A DNA stretch of 51,023 nt. It comes from Actinomycetota bacterium. GTDB lineage: Bacteria > Actinomycetota > Actinomycetes > Actinomycetales > Microbacteriaceae. A program made the position numbers and the translations under genes. The stretch covers positions 1 to 51,023 of the forward strand of contig JAFDWK010000029.1 in NCBI GenBank assembly GCA_018268515.1. Direction: 5' to 3'. The notes beneath the pieces are model-generated. The model worked only from the letters and a program-made list of their open reading frames with translations. It made no database searches and was not told the DNA's origin. Each line of letters starts with the position of its first letter. The first letter of the stretch is position 1. Positions 7,665 to 16,147 of the stretch are shown in pieces.

Positions 7665-9598
7665 AGATCCCCGCGATGATCGGCGCAGAGCTCCGCAGGC
7701 TCACCGCGAGCCCCATGGCCGTGATCGCGCTGATCGCCCTGATGGCGGTCCCGATCCTGTACGGCGGCCTGTACCTGTGGGCGAATCAGGATCCCTACGG
7801 CAAGTTCACCGAGGTCCCCGTCGGGCTCGTGGTCGAGGACACCGGGGCGACCTCCGGCGACACCACCACGAACTACGGCGAGAAGGTCGCGAACAACCTC
7901 GTCGAGGGCAAGGCGTTCGACTGGAACCGGATGAGTGCGGCCGACGCCCGTGCCGCGCTGCGCAACGGCGACGTCGACTTCACCGTGACCATCCCGAAGG
8001 CGTTCTCCGAGTCCCTGCTCTCCTCCTCCGGCACCAGCCCGCACCAGGCACGGATCGAGCTGGAGACGAACGACGCCAACAACTACCTCGCCTCGTCGAT
8101 CGGGTCCAGCGCCGTCGAGAAGATCCGCCGCTCGGTCGCCGAGATGGTCGGGCAGGAGGCGGCGAACAAGCTGCTCACCGGGCTCAGCGACGTGCGCGAC
8201 AAGCTCAGCACGGCCGTCGACGGCGCCACCCAGCTCGCCGACGGCGCGAACACCGCGGTCACGGGCAGCGGACAGCTGGCCGACGGCACGGCTCAGCTGG
8301 CCGACGGCGCCGCCCAGCTCTCCGGCGGGGCGAACCAGCTCGCGGCCGGCACGGCGCAGATCGCCGACGGATCCCAGCAGCTCGCCGCGGGGGCCGCGAC
8401 CCTCGCCGACGGCGCCCGGCAGGTGAGCGACGGCAACCGGCAGATCGCCGGCTACGCCGACCAGGCCGGATCCGCCGTGCAGCAGGCGACGGACGCACTG
8501 CCGCAGGCGCGTTCCGACATCGCGACGGCACTGCAGAACCAGGGCCTCAGCCAGGCGGAGATCGACGCGGTGCTGGCGAAACTGGATCCGCTCGCGGAGC
8601 GCCTGCGCACCGGCAATGACACCGTGCAGGGCGCGGTCGGCAAGATCGACCAGCTCGCCGCCGGCGCCGCCCAGGTCGCCGACGGCAGCGCGACCCTGGC
8701 CGACAAGTCGCAGCAGCTCGCCGACGGGGCGGCCACCGCCGCATCGGGCGCGGCGACTCTCAGCACGGGTGCCACGACGCTGAGCACGGGTGCGGCGAGC
8801 GCGCGCGACGGCGCGAAGACCCTGCACGACGGCCTCGGCACCCTCGCCACCGGCATCGGCACGCTGCGCGACGGCCTGTCCGCGGGCGTCGACGCCATCC
8901 CCGCCTCCACCCCCGATCTGCGCGACCAGCAGGCCAAGACCATCGCGGATCCGGTGCAGGTGTCCAGCGACAAGGTCGCCGCGGCCAAGGACTACGGTCA
9001 GGGCCTCGCGCCGTTCTTCGCGGCGCTGGCCGGCTGGATCGGCATCTACGCGCTGTTCCTCATCATCAAGCCGATCTCCCGGCGTGCGGTGACCGCGCTG
9101 CACTCGCCGATCCGGATCACGCTGGCCGGCTGGCTCACCCCCGCCGCGTTCGGCGCCCTGCAGATGGTGGGCCTGCTCGGGGTGCTCGCCTGGGCGCTCG
9201 GATTCACGTTCCAGAACGGCTGGGGCGCGCTCGGCATCATGGTGTTCGCCTCCGCGACCTACGCGGCGATCATCCTCGCGCTGAACGTGTGGCTCGGATC
9301 CGTAGGACAGTTCGTGGGGCTCGTGCTCATGGTGCTGCAGCTGGTCACCGCGGGCGGCACGTTCCCGTGGCAGACGCTGCCGGCACCGCTCGCCGCGCTG
9401 CACCACGTGCTGCCGATGGGCTACGTCGTCGATGCGATGCGCCAGCTCATGTACGGCGGGCAGGTCGGGCGGGCGATGACCGACCTCGGCGTGCTGGGGA
9501 TCTGGCTGGTCGGATCCCTGCTGCTCGCGATGATCGGCGTGACGAGGATGACGCACAAGCGCACCCTGCGCGACCTGCAGCCCAGCCTGATCGGCTGA
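7661..9598 (+). CDS. YhgE/Pip-family membrane protein
   Basis: This 645-residue protein has an N-terminal membrane helix (about residues 17-39), a large extracytoplasmic region, and five or six C-terminal membrane helices (about 445-640) of the ABC-2 permease fold. The extracytoplasmic part contains two blocks of a repeated roughly heptad-like motif, QLADGAxxLxxGA (about residues 190-265 and 320-390), expected to form long helices or coiled coils, as in phage-infection protein Pip and ESX-associated YhgE proteins. The start overlaps the preceding stop (ATGA). Known members are phage receptors or export-linked proteins. Here the pairing with an ATPase-like partner suggests a membrane complex whose substrate is unknown. 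Confidence 0.88.
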   Translation: MKIPAMIGAELRRLTASPMAVIALIALMAVPILYGGLYLWANQDPYGKFTEVPVGLVVEDTGATSGDTTTNYGEKVANNLVEGKAFDWNRMSAADARAALRNGDVDFTVTIPKAFSESLLSSSGTSPHQARIELETNDANNYLASSIGSSAVEKIRRSVAEMVGQEAANKLLTGLSDVRDKLSTAVDGATQLADGANTAVTGSGQLADGTAQLADGAAQLSGGANQLAAGTAQIADGSQQLAAGAATLADGARQVSDGNRQIAGYADQAGSAVQQATDALPQARSDIATALQNQGLSQAEIDAVLAKLDPLAERLRTGNDTVQGAVGKIDQLAAGAAQVADGSATLADKSQQLADGAATAASGAATLSTGATTLSTGAASARDGAKTLHDGLGTLATGIGTLRDGLSAGVDAIPASTPDLRDQQAKTIADPVQVSSDKVAAAKDYGQGLAPFFAALAGWIGIYALFLIIKPISRRAVTALHSPIRITLAGWLTPAAFGALQMVGLLGVLAWALGFTFQNGWGALGIMVFASATYAAIILALNVWLGSVGQFVGLVLMVLQLVTAGGTFPWQTLPAPLAALHHVLPMGYVVDAMRQLMYGGQVGRAMTDLGVLGIWLVGSLLLAMIGVTRMTHKRTLRDLQPSLIG

Positions 9599-9601
9599 GC
9601 G

Positions 9602-9660
9602 GCGGCGCCCGCCCTGCGCACACGGCCAGGCCTGGCCGGGGCGGCGCCCGCCCTGCGCAC
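9602..9660. repeat. 20-bp direct repeats around a 16-bp palindrome
   Basis: GCGGCGCCCGCCCTGCGCAC occurs at 9602-9621 and 9641-9660. Between them, CGGCCAGGCCTGGCCG (9623-9638) is a perfect palindrome. The block follows the yhgE stop directly and may act as a terminator, though no T-run follows. Confidence 0.6.
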
Positions 9661-9740
9661 CGGCGGCGAGGGCGCAGGGAGCCACGCAGGGCGGAGCATG
9701 CTCCGCGCTAGGATGCGAGAACGCCTCGCTGTGGAGACGC

Positions 9741-9780
9741 GCTCCTTCGGATCGTGAGACTCCGTATCACCCGAAGGAGC
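9741..9780 (+). promoter_or_regulatory. hairpin containing the ribosome binding site of the acylase gene
   Basis: GCTCCTTCGG (9741-9750) pairs perfectly with CCGAAGGAGC (9771-9780), with an inner GTGA/TCAC pair (9754-9757, 9767-9770). The 3' arm contains GAAGGAG, the Shine-Dalgarno sequence 5 nt from the ATG at 9786, so folding would hide the ribosome binding site. Confidence 0.6.
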
Positions 9781-9785
9781 AGCCG

Positions 9786-12506
9786 ATGTCGTCACCCGAA
9801 TCCACGGTGAAGCCCCGCCGGCGCGCAGGACGGATCATCGGACGCACGGTCTTCGGCCTGATCGCGGGCATCGTGGTGCTCGCCACGGCCGCCGCCCTGT
9901 TCCTGGTGTGGACGGTGCAGCGCTCGTTCCCGCAGACCACCGGGGAGCTTGCGCTGAAGGGGCTGCAGGCGCCGGTGACCGTGCAGCGCGACGACCGCGG
10001 GATCCCCACGGTCACCGCCGACAACAGCCATGACCTGTTCTTCGCGCAGGGCTTCGTGCATGCGCAGGACCGGTTCTGGGAGATGGACTTCCGCCGGCAC
10101 GTGACCAGCGGCCGTGTCGCCGAGCTGTTCGGATCCTCGCAGGTCGCCACCGACGAGTTCCTGCGGACGCTGGACTGGCACGGGATCGCCGAGAAGGAGG
10201 TCGCGAACATGGATCCGACCACCCGCGGCTACTACCAGGCGTACGCGGACGGCGTGAACGCCTACCTCGCCGACCACAAGGGCGCGGAAGCCTCGTTCGA
10301 ATATGCCGTGGTCGGCATGACCAACCCGGGCTATCGGATCGCGCCGTGGACGCCCGCCGATTCCGTGGCCTGGCTGAAGGCGATGGCCTGGGATCTGCGC
10401 GGCAACGTCGAGGACGAGACGACGCGCGCGCTGCTGGCGCCGACGGTCGACACCGCCACGATGAACGAGATCTATCCAGCGTATCCGTTCGACCGGAACC
10501 CCGTGATCGTGCCGACGATCACGCCGATGGGTCAGGGCGGGTCCGGATCCAGATCCGTTGCCGTTGCCGTTGCGGCGAGCGCCGACGGCTCGGCCCCGGG
10601 CGCTTCGACAGGCTCAGCGACCGGGGATGCAGGCTCCGCGAGCGGGGGCGGCGGCTCCGCGAGCACGCCCGCTGCCGCCGGCCCGGCCGTGCGCTGGACC
10701 ACCGCGGGCAGCACCCTCGAGGCCGTGCAGACCCTGCTCGGCAATCCCGGCGAGGGGATCGGATCCAACTCCTGGGTGGTCTCCGGATCCCTCACCGCGA
10801 CCGGCAAGCCGCTGCTCGCGAACGACCCGCACCTGGGCGCGGCCCTGCCGTCGGTCTGGTATCAGATGCAGTTGCGCTGCCGCACGGTGAGCGCCGCCTG
10901 CCCGTTCGACGTGGGCGGCTTCTCATTCTCCGGTCTGCCCAGCATCGTGATCGGACACAACGCCGACATCGCCTGGGGCTTCACGAACCTCACCACCGAC
11001 GTCACCGACCTGTACATCGAGAAGATCGACGGCGACGCCTACTGGCGCGACGGGGTGAGTGTGCCGCTGCAGACGCGCACGGAGACCATCAAGGTCGCGG
11101 GCGGCGACGACATCACCCTCACGATCCGCTCCACCGTGCACGGACCGATCGTGTCGGGCCTCACCGACGACTTCACGGCGCTCGCGAAGACGCCGATCGT
11201 CGGCCGCGCCGACGCGGGCTCGCCGGGCGGCGAGACGGGCGTCGCCCCGGATTCCACCGCCGCGGCACTGCCCGGACAGTACGCCGTGAGCCTGCGCTGG
11301 ACGGCGCTGGATCCGGGCACCACCTCGACGGCGATCTTCGCCATGAACACGGCGAAGGACTTCACCGACTTCCGGCATGCGGCGTCGCTGTTCGACGTGC
11401 CGGCGCAGAACCTCATCTACGCCGATCAGAAGGGGAACATCGGCTACCAGACGCCGGGACGCCTGCCGATCCGCGGGGCGGGCAACGGCTACCTGCCGCA
11501 GCCCGGCTGGTCCAGCGCCTTCGACTGGACCGGGTACATCCCCTTCGAGCAGCTCCCCGTCTCCTACAACCCGGAGAAGGGCTACATCGTCACGGCGAAC
11601 AACGCGATCGTTCCCGACAGCTATCCCTACTTCCTCTCCCGGGACTGGGACTACGGCTACCGCGCTGCGCGGATCTCCAAGCTCATCGAGCGCACCGCGG
11701 CACAGCATCCGCTCACCGCGCAGGACATGCGCAGGATCCAGTTCGACCAGCAGAGCTGGATCGGCAAGCAGCTCGCGGCCGAGATGCAGGAGCTCCCGCC
11801 CTCGAAGGACGCCGGCGTGCGCCAGGCCGTGGGGCTGCTGAAGACCTGGGACGCGCAGGCGAGCGCCGATTCCGCCGCCGCGGCCTACGCGAACGTGCTC
11901 TGGCAGAACCTGGCGCTCAACATCTTCGCGAACCGCGAGCACCGGCTGCCCATGGACGGACAGGGCCGGCTGTTCACGGTCGTCGGAGCGATCCTGGAGA
12001 AGCCGGACGACCCGCTCTGGACCAACCCGAAGATCGGCGTCGCGGGGCGCGACGAGATGCTGGCGCTCTCGGCGACGCAGGCATACGACGAGCTGGTGAA
12101 GGCGCAGGGATCGGATCCGTCCCGGTGGAACTGGGGCGATCTGCACGCGATCACGCTCACCCACCAGACGCTCGGCAAGAGCGGCATCGCGCCGATCGAG
12201 TGGCTGTTCAATCGCGGCCCGTATCCGGTCGGCGGCGGATCCTCCCTCGTCGACGCCACCGGCTGGCCCCTCGGTGGCTCCTATGCGACGACCACCGTGC
12301 CGTCGATGCGGATGGTGGTCGATCTCTCCGACTTCGACGCTTCGACCTGGAACCACCTCACCGGGGCGAGCGGCCACGCCTTCAGCCCGCATTACACGGA
12401 TCAGACCGAGAACTGGTCGAAGGGCGTGCAGTCGCCCTGGGCGTTCTCGACCAAGGCTGTGGATGCGGCGACCGTGGACACCCTGGTGCTCAAACCCGCG
12501 GCCTGA
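9786..12506 (+). CDS. penicillin-acylase-family Ntn hydrolase
   Basis: Members of this 906-residue protein's family hydrolyse amide bonds of beta-lactams, acyl-homoserine lactones or other acyl amines after self-cleavage into alpha and beta chains. An N-terminal membrane segment (about residues 18-40) anchors or exports it. The alpha chain carries DDRGIPTVTADNSHDLFFAQG. The catalytic Ser that becomes the beta-chain N-terminus is Ser327 in GSNSWVVSG, followed by NDPHLGAALPSVWYQM. The final beta-chain motif SMRMVVDLSDFD is present. The spacer ahead of Ser327 is swollen by about 50 Ala/Gly/Ser residues and contains a REP-like repeat. Translation is probably modulated by the hairpin over its ribosome binding site. 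Substrate unknown. Confidence 0.9.
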   Translation: MSSPESTVKPRRRAGRIIGRTVFGLIAGIVVLATAAALFLVWTVQRSFPQTTGELALKGLQAPVTVQRDDRGIPTVTADNSHDLFFAQGFVHAQDRFWEMDFRRHVTSGRVAELFGSSQVATDEFLRTLDWHGIAEKEVANMDPTTRGYYQAYADGVNAYLADHKGAEASFEYAVVGMTNPGYRIAPWTPADSVAWLKAMAWDLRGNVEDETTRALLAPTVDTATMNEIYPAYPFDRNPVIVPTITPMGQGGSGSRSVAVAVAASADGSAPGASTGSATGDAGSASGGGGSASTPAAAGPAVRWTTAGSTLEAVQTLLGNPGEGIGSNSWVVSGSLTATGKPLLANDPHLGAALPSVWYQMQLRCRTVSAACPFDVGGFSFSGLPSIVIGHNADIAWGFTNLTTDVTDLYIEKIDGDAYWRDGVSVPLQTRTETIKVAGGDDITLTIRSTVHGPIVSGLTDDFTALAKTPIVGRADAGSPGGETGVAPDSTAAALPGQYAVSLRWTALDPGTTSTAIFAMNTAKDFTDFRHAASLFDVPAQNLIYADQKGNIGYQTPGRLPIRGAGNGYLPQPGWSSAFDWTGYIPFEQLPVSYNPEKGYIVTANNAIVPDSYPYFLSRDWDYGYRAARISKLIERTAAQHPLTAQDMRRIQFDQQSWIGKQLAAEMQELPPSKDAGVRQAVGLLKTWDAQASADSAAAAYANVLWQNLALNIFANREHRLPMDGQGRLFTVVGAILEKPDDPLWTNPKIGVAGRDEMLALSATQAYDELVKAQGSDPSRWNWGDLHAITLTHQTLGKSGIAPIEWLFNRGPYPVGGGSSLVDATGWPLGGSYATTTVPSMRMVVDLSDFDASTWNHLTGASGHAFSPHYTDQTENWSKGVQSPWAFSTKAVDAATVDTLVLKPAA
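10604..10622 (+). repeat. REP-like type A copy in the acylase spacer
   Basis: TTCGACAGGCTCAGCGACC is one mismatch from the type A consensus. It encodes part of a Ser/Gly/Ala stretch in the segment normally removed when the acylase matures. Confidence 0.75.
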
Positions 12507-12721
12507 CCGCTCCTCGCGTCGTCCAGGTCAGCGGAGGCCCGGCGGTCCGCTGACCGGGACAATCCGAATCTTCGGCGGGTGCGGTACGCGACGCGCTGCG
12601 AAAGCCCACCGGGGCATCGCCCGGAGCCGGATCCGGGTCGTGACAGAACCGTGATGTTTCCAAGGTCTGATCTGGCGCTTTTCGGGTCTGGAATGTCGGT
12701 GGCCCCGGGTTGACTGGTCTC
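12507..12721. other. intergenic region, acylase to HNH gene
   Basis: These 215 bp have no convincing gene. Two short GC-rich blocks are visible, but no strong terminator and no clear -10. TTGACT at 12710-12715, 6 nt before the next ATG, is a poor match to TANNNT. Confidence 0.6.
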
Positions 12722-14212
12722 ATGACGAACACGACGGGCACGGTACCGGCCCCGGGGGTGGACCCGGTGGATCCGGTCGCGGTGCTGGCGACGTTGGCGT
12801 CGAGTCTTCAGGCGACGGAGGCGTCGATCATCCGGTTGCAGGCGGTCCGGGACGCGCATCTCGCTGTCGCGCAACGCCTCGCCGACGACCTCACCACCGC
12901 ATCCGGGGCGGGGGCGGTGCGGGGTGAGGCGGCGGACCTGGCCGCACGGTCGGTGGCGGCGGAACTCGCCGGGGTGCTGCGGATGTCGGACCGGGTCGTG
13001 CAGGGCCGGATGTCGCGGGCTGCGGATCTGATGACCCGGTACCCGGCCGCGATGGCGGCGTTCACGGATGCGCAGATCAGCCCCGCCCATGCCCGGCTCA
13101 TCCAGGACGCCGGCGCCCGTCTGGACGACGACGTGCGGGCCGAGTTCGAACGGCTCGCCGTGTCGGCGTGCGAGGGGGAGACCCCGGGGCGGGCGAAGAA
13201 GGTCGTGGAGCGCATCGCCGAGAGGCTTGCCCCGCGGTCACTCACGGACCGGCATCGGGACGCGCAGAAGAACCGGCGGGTGTGGCGCGAAGACCTCGAA
13301 GACGGACAGAAACTGCTCGGCATGATCCATTCGGCCGCGGTGATCGACGGGATCTTCGACCGGCTCACCCAGCAGGCCCACATGCTCAAGACCGCGAACG
13401 CGAAGGCCGCGAAGGACGCGGCGGAAGGTGTGACTCCGGACCCGGACGGGCTGGGAGATCCCGACGATGAGCGGACCCTCGACCAGCTCCGCGCGGACCT
13501 CTGCGCCGACACCCTGCTCACCGGTGCCGCGTCGGGGCACGACACCACCGCCGGGCTGCTGTCCGCGATCCAAGCACGCGTCGAGATCACCATCCCGGCG
13601 TTCACGGCGATGCGCCCTGACACGACGGGCTGCGGCGCGCTGACGGGCCCGAGTTCCGCGTTCGGTGTCCGCGCCGAGCAACCCGGCGAACTCGCCGGCG
13701 GACAGCCCATCGACACCGACACCGCCCGGATCCTCGCCGGCGGGGTGATCGCGTGGGAACGCGTGCTCACCCACCCGGTCACCGGGGCGATCCTCGCCGT
13801 CGACCACTACCGGCCCAACGCCGACCTGCGCCGGCTCCTGCACGCGAGAGACTCCCGCTGCCGATTCCACACCTGCGGGCTCCCACCCGTCACCCAAGAC
13901 CTCGACCACACCATCGACGCCGCCCACGGCGGGGCCACCGAAGAAGGCAACCTCGGCGGGCTCTGCCGCAGACACCACGTCCTGAAACACCAGACCGCCT
14001 GGGCGGTGACCCAACTCGGCGCCGGGGTGCTCGAATGGACCAGCCCCACCGGCGCCACCTACATCGACAAACCACCCCCACCCGTCACCTTCACCATCCA
14101 CGACCCAGGACCAGCACCGGACCCGGACCCGGATGAGGATCCCCCGCCGGATCCGGAACGCGGCCCGGATCCGGATCCGCCGTCCAGCCTCGACGCCGAA
14201 CCGCCGTTCTGA
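12722..14212 (+). CDS. DUF222/HNH endonuclease-domain protein (13E12 repeat family)
   Basis: The first 330 residues of this 496-residue protein form the mostly helical DUF222 domain (SDRVVQGRMSRAADLMTRYP and ISPAHARLIQDAG are typical). The C-terminal HNH motif runs from the metal-site Cys pair in DSRCRFHTCGLP to DLDHTIDAAHGG, then NLGGLCRRHHVLKH (about residues 378-422). The His, Asn and His of the ββα-metal fold are intact. A Pro/Asp-rich tail follows. The family is highly repeated in Microbacteriaceae and mycobacteria and often lies in variable regions. Nicking or homing activity is assumed, not shown. I used ATG 12722; an in-frame TTG 12 bp upstream is less likely. Codon use in the 3' part (CACACC, CCCACC) differs slightly from the neighbours. 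Confidence 0.93.
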   Translation: MTNTTGTVPAPGVDPVDPVAVLATLASSLQATEASIIRLQAVRDAHLAVAQRLADDLTTASGAGAVRGEAADLAARSVAAELAGVLRMSDRVVQGRMSRAADLMTRYPAAMAAFTDAQISPAHARLIQDAGARLDDDVRAEFERLAVSACEGETPGRAKKVVERIAERLAPRSLTDRHRDAQKNRRVWREDLEDGQKLLGMIHSAAVIDGIFDRLTQQAHMLKTANAKAAKDAAEGVTPDPDGLGDPDDERTLDQLRADLCADTLLTGAASGHDTTAGLLSAIQARVEITIPAFTAMRPDTTGCGALTGPSSAFGVRAEQPGELAGGQPIDTDTARILAGGVIAWERVLTHPVTGAILAVDHYRPNADLRRLLHARDSRCRFHTCGLPPVTQDLDHTIDAAHGGATEEGNLGGLCRRHHVLKHQTAWAVTQLGAGVLEWTSPTGATYIDKPPPPVTFTIHDPGPAPDPDPDEDPPPDPERGPDPDPPSSLDAEPPF

Positions 14213-14282
14213 CCGACTGTCGCCTGGAAAGGGCCGGCTGATCGGGACGCCGCGCGGCGTGGAGAGAGCCGCGGTCGAGCGC

Positions 14283-15194
14283 TCAGCCCTGCAGCGCCGG
14301 CGGGCTGGGCGGGATCCGCAGCAGCCGCTCCTGCATCCGCCCGGAGACGAAGAGCACGACCCACAGCAGCACCAACACGATGCCGAAGATCAGCATCGCC
14401 GCGCCGACGAAGGTGAGCGCCGCATCGTCGGGCACGGCCGCCATCAACACGATCCCCCCTATGACGCCGAGCAGCGCAAGCCCGAGAACGACCCAGACCA
14501 CCACGCGCATCACGATGATCGCCCGGTGCCCGTGGAAGGTCGGGCGGATCCCGTTGCGCGTCACGATGTACTCCGCCCAGCGCGCTCCCGTCCACCAGCG
14601 GGTGGCCGCCTTCGTCACCGGGTACCAGCCCGCGCTGGGCCCTTCCTGCTCGCCGGGCAGCGGACGCACGGCGTCCGGGAAGGCCGGCGCCGTGGTCGGC
14701 GCGGGCGTCCCGCGCAATGCGGCCGTGCGCACCGCGATCACGAACCAGAGTGCGCCGAGCACGATGAACGGGATCCCGGCACCGATATACACGCCTCCGG
14801 AAAGGGAGAGCACGAACTGCATCCCACCGAGCAGCACGAACATCCCGCCGAGAACCCAGGCCATCACGGGCTGCTCGACCGTGACGCCGTCGGCCCCGGG
14901 GCGGCCGTTCCTGATCCGGAATCCGGTCCAGTAGCGGCCTTCCCACCACCGCAGCAGATCGGATCCGGGCACCTGGTACCACCCCGGTGCGGGGAGTGTC
15001 GGCGCGGACATCATCGGCGCGGCCTGTGTCAGTGGCGACGCGGCCTGTGCGAGGGGCGGCACGGCCTGCGCGGCTGACGGCACGACGGGCGTCGACGCCG
15101 GCGTTTCCCTTTCGTGCGAAGTCCACGCGCGCCCATCCCACCAGCGCTCTCGCCCAGGAACCCCCGCCGCGTACCAGCCCGGCTGCACGTCCAT
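14283..15194 (-). CDS. DUF2510 membrane protein with three WYxxP-type repeats
   Basis: This 303-residue protein has three copies of the short DUF2510 motif (PGWY followed about 10 residues later by RWWDG-WT): residues 5-25, 69-90 and about 190-212. The third is degenerate (RWWTGARWAEY). Between repeats two and three is one hairpin of membrane helices, and a second hairpin closes the protein. A Pro/Ala linker with QAxPLxQAA units lies between the first two repeats. The domain is common in actinobacterial membrane proteins and its function is not known. The start has GGAGGGGG 6 nt upstream, and the promoter hexamer TAGGCT (complement of 15216-15221) is farther upstream, so this gene has a leader. 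Confidence 0.85.
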   Translation of the reverse strand: MDVQPGWYAAGVPGRERWWDGRAWTSHERETPASTPVVPSAAQAVPPLAQAASPLTQAAPMMSAPTLPAPGWYQVPGSDLLRWWEGRYWTGFRIRNGRPGADGVTVEQPVMAWVLGGMFVLLGGMQFVLSLSGGVYIGAGIPFIVLGALWFVIAVRTAALRGTPAPTTAPAFPDAVRPLPGEQEGPSAGWYPVTKAATRWWTGARWAEYIVTRNGIRPTFHGHRAIIVMRVVVWVVLGLALLGVIGGIVLMAAVPDDAALTFVGAAMLIFGIVLVLLWVVLFVSGRMQERLLRIPPSPPALQG

Positions 15195-15251
15195 CCCGCC
15201 CCCTCCGACGCTTCGAGCCTATCCAGCGGAGCTCCTCGGCGGGCGGCCCCG

Positions 15252-15257
15252 TACGCT
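15252..15257 (+). promoter_or_regulatory. -10 element of the phosphopantetheinyl transferase gene (leaderless)
   Basis: TACGCT ends 6 nt before GTG 15264, which decides for this start over ATG 15276. The divergent DUF2510 promoter lies 31-36 bp away. Confidence 0.5.
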
Positions 15258-15263
15258 GGACCC

Positions 15264-15818
15264 GTGCAGCGGACGATGGTCGAGGGCGTGCGGATCGCGT
15301 GGACGCACACGGCGCCCGGTGACCGGCACCAGACCGGACGGGCGCTCATCCGGACGCTGGCCGCAGAGCTCGCCCCGGAGGCGGACCTGCGGGTCGAGCA
15401 GCGCTGCGCGGTCTGCGGCGGACCGCACGGCCGGCCGCAGTTTCCGCAGGCGCCGCTGCTCGCGAGCACGGCGTACGCGGATTCCTGGGTCGTCGTCGCC
15501 GTCGCCCATCGGCAGGATGCGGCCGCGATCGGCATCGACGTGGAGCTCGAGGGATCGGCACCCGAGCTCGCACTCCTTTTCGCCCCGGGGGATCCCCCGG
15601 GTCTGCGCGGCTGGACGGCGATCGAGGCGGCGCTCAAGGCCGACGGACGCGGTCTCATGGTGCCTCCGGACCGGGTGCGCCTCTCCCCCGACGGCCGGGC
15701 CACGGTGCCGGGCGGCGGCGAGTTCCGGATCCTCCCGGTCGCCGCTGCGCCCGGCACGATCGTCACGCTCGCGCTGCGGCGCCCGGGTTCAGACCTGCCG
15801 CCCACGCGTCGACCGTGA
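15264..15818 (+). CDS. 4'-phosphopantetheinyl transferase superfamily protein
   Basis: This 184-residue protein is predicted to move the phosphopantetheine arm of coenzyme A to the conserved Ser of carrier domains. The Mg2+-binding motif IGIDVELEG (about residues 92-100) and the helix WTAIEAALKADG (about 118-129) match the Sfp-type pattern G-D-E and W--E---K, although the usual Lys before the Glu is Ile. The N-terminal CAVCGGPHGRP is typical of the family. It is small, and the C-terminal portion ends soon after the second motif. It is convergent with the peptidase/NRPS operon, 290 bp away, and is the nearest candidate for priming that NRPS. The target is inferred from proximity. Confidence 0.75.
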   Translation: MQRTMVEGVRIAWTHTAPGDRHQTGRALIRTLAAELAPEADLRVEQRCAVCGGPHGRPQFPQAPLLASTAYADSWVVVAVAHRQDAAAIGIDVELEGSAPELALLFAPGDPPGLRGWTAIEAALKADGRGLMVPPDRVRLSPDGRATVPGGGEFRILPVAAAPGTIVTLALRRPGSDLPPTRRP

Positions 15819-16108
15819 CCACGTCGGCCTGACGGAGGGCACCTCGCGCGGATCGGACGCGCGGATCCGGTCGGCTGATCGCGATCGGCGAGCCCCGACG
15901 GGAAGGCGCCCCGCAGCGCACCGCATGTCGTCTCCGTCGGTTTCGGCGGCCTCGCTCGGCGGCACCGGAGGCGCGGCTGCTCGGTGCCGGCCGATGCCGT
16001 GCACGCCGACGTCCAGCGCTCACCGGCGCCGCGCGTGCCGATGTTCAGTGCTCACCGGCGCCGCGCGTGCCGATGTTCAGTGCTCACCGGCGCCGCGCGT
16101 GCCGACGT
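15819..16108. other. intergenic stretch with repeats
   Basis: This is the convergent gap between the transferase and the M1 peptidase. A degenerate REP-like type B copy lies at 15925-15960 and the 32-bp tandem array at 16005-16147. I see no gene and no T-rich terminator. Confidence 0.6.
15925..15960 (+). repeat. degenerate REP-like type B copy
   Basis: It resembles the type B unit (TCGTCTCCGTCGGTTTCGGC, then GGCCTCGCTC) but has several differences and an altered end. Confidence 0.45.
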
Positions 16109-16147
16109 TCAGCGCTCACCGGCGACGCGCACGCCGACGTTCAGCGC
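16005..16147. repeat. tandem array of a 32-bp unit over the 3' end of the M1 peptidase
   Basis: There are four full copies (16005-16036, 16037-16068, 16069-16100, 16101-16132) and a 15-bp partial copy (16133-16147). Copies two and three are identical and the others differ at a few bases. The array has no spacers. The partial copy and most of the fourth are coding (minus strand), and the stop codon of the peptidase lies in the fourth copy. Confidence 0.9.

Noticed and set aside
16005-16147. CRISPR array
   Set aside because: The 32-bp units are directly adjacent, with no spacers, and overlap a gene end.
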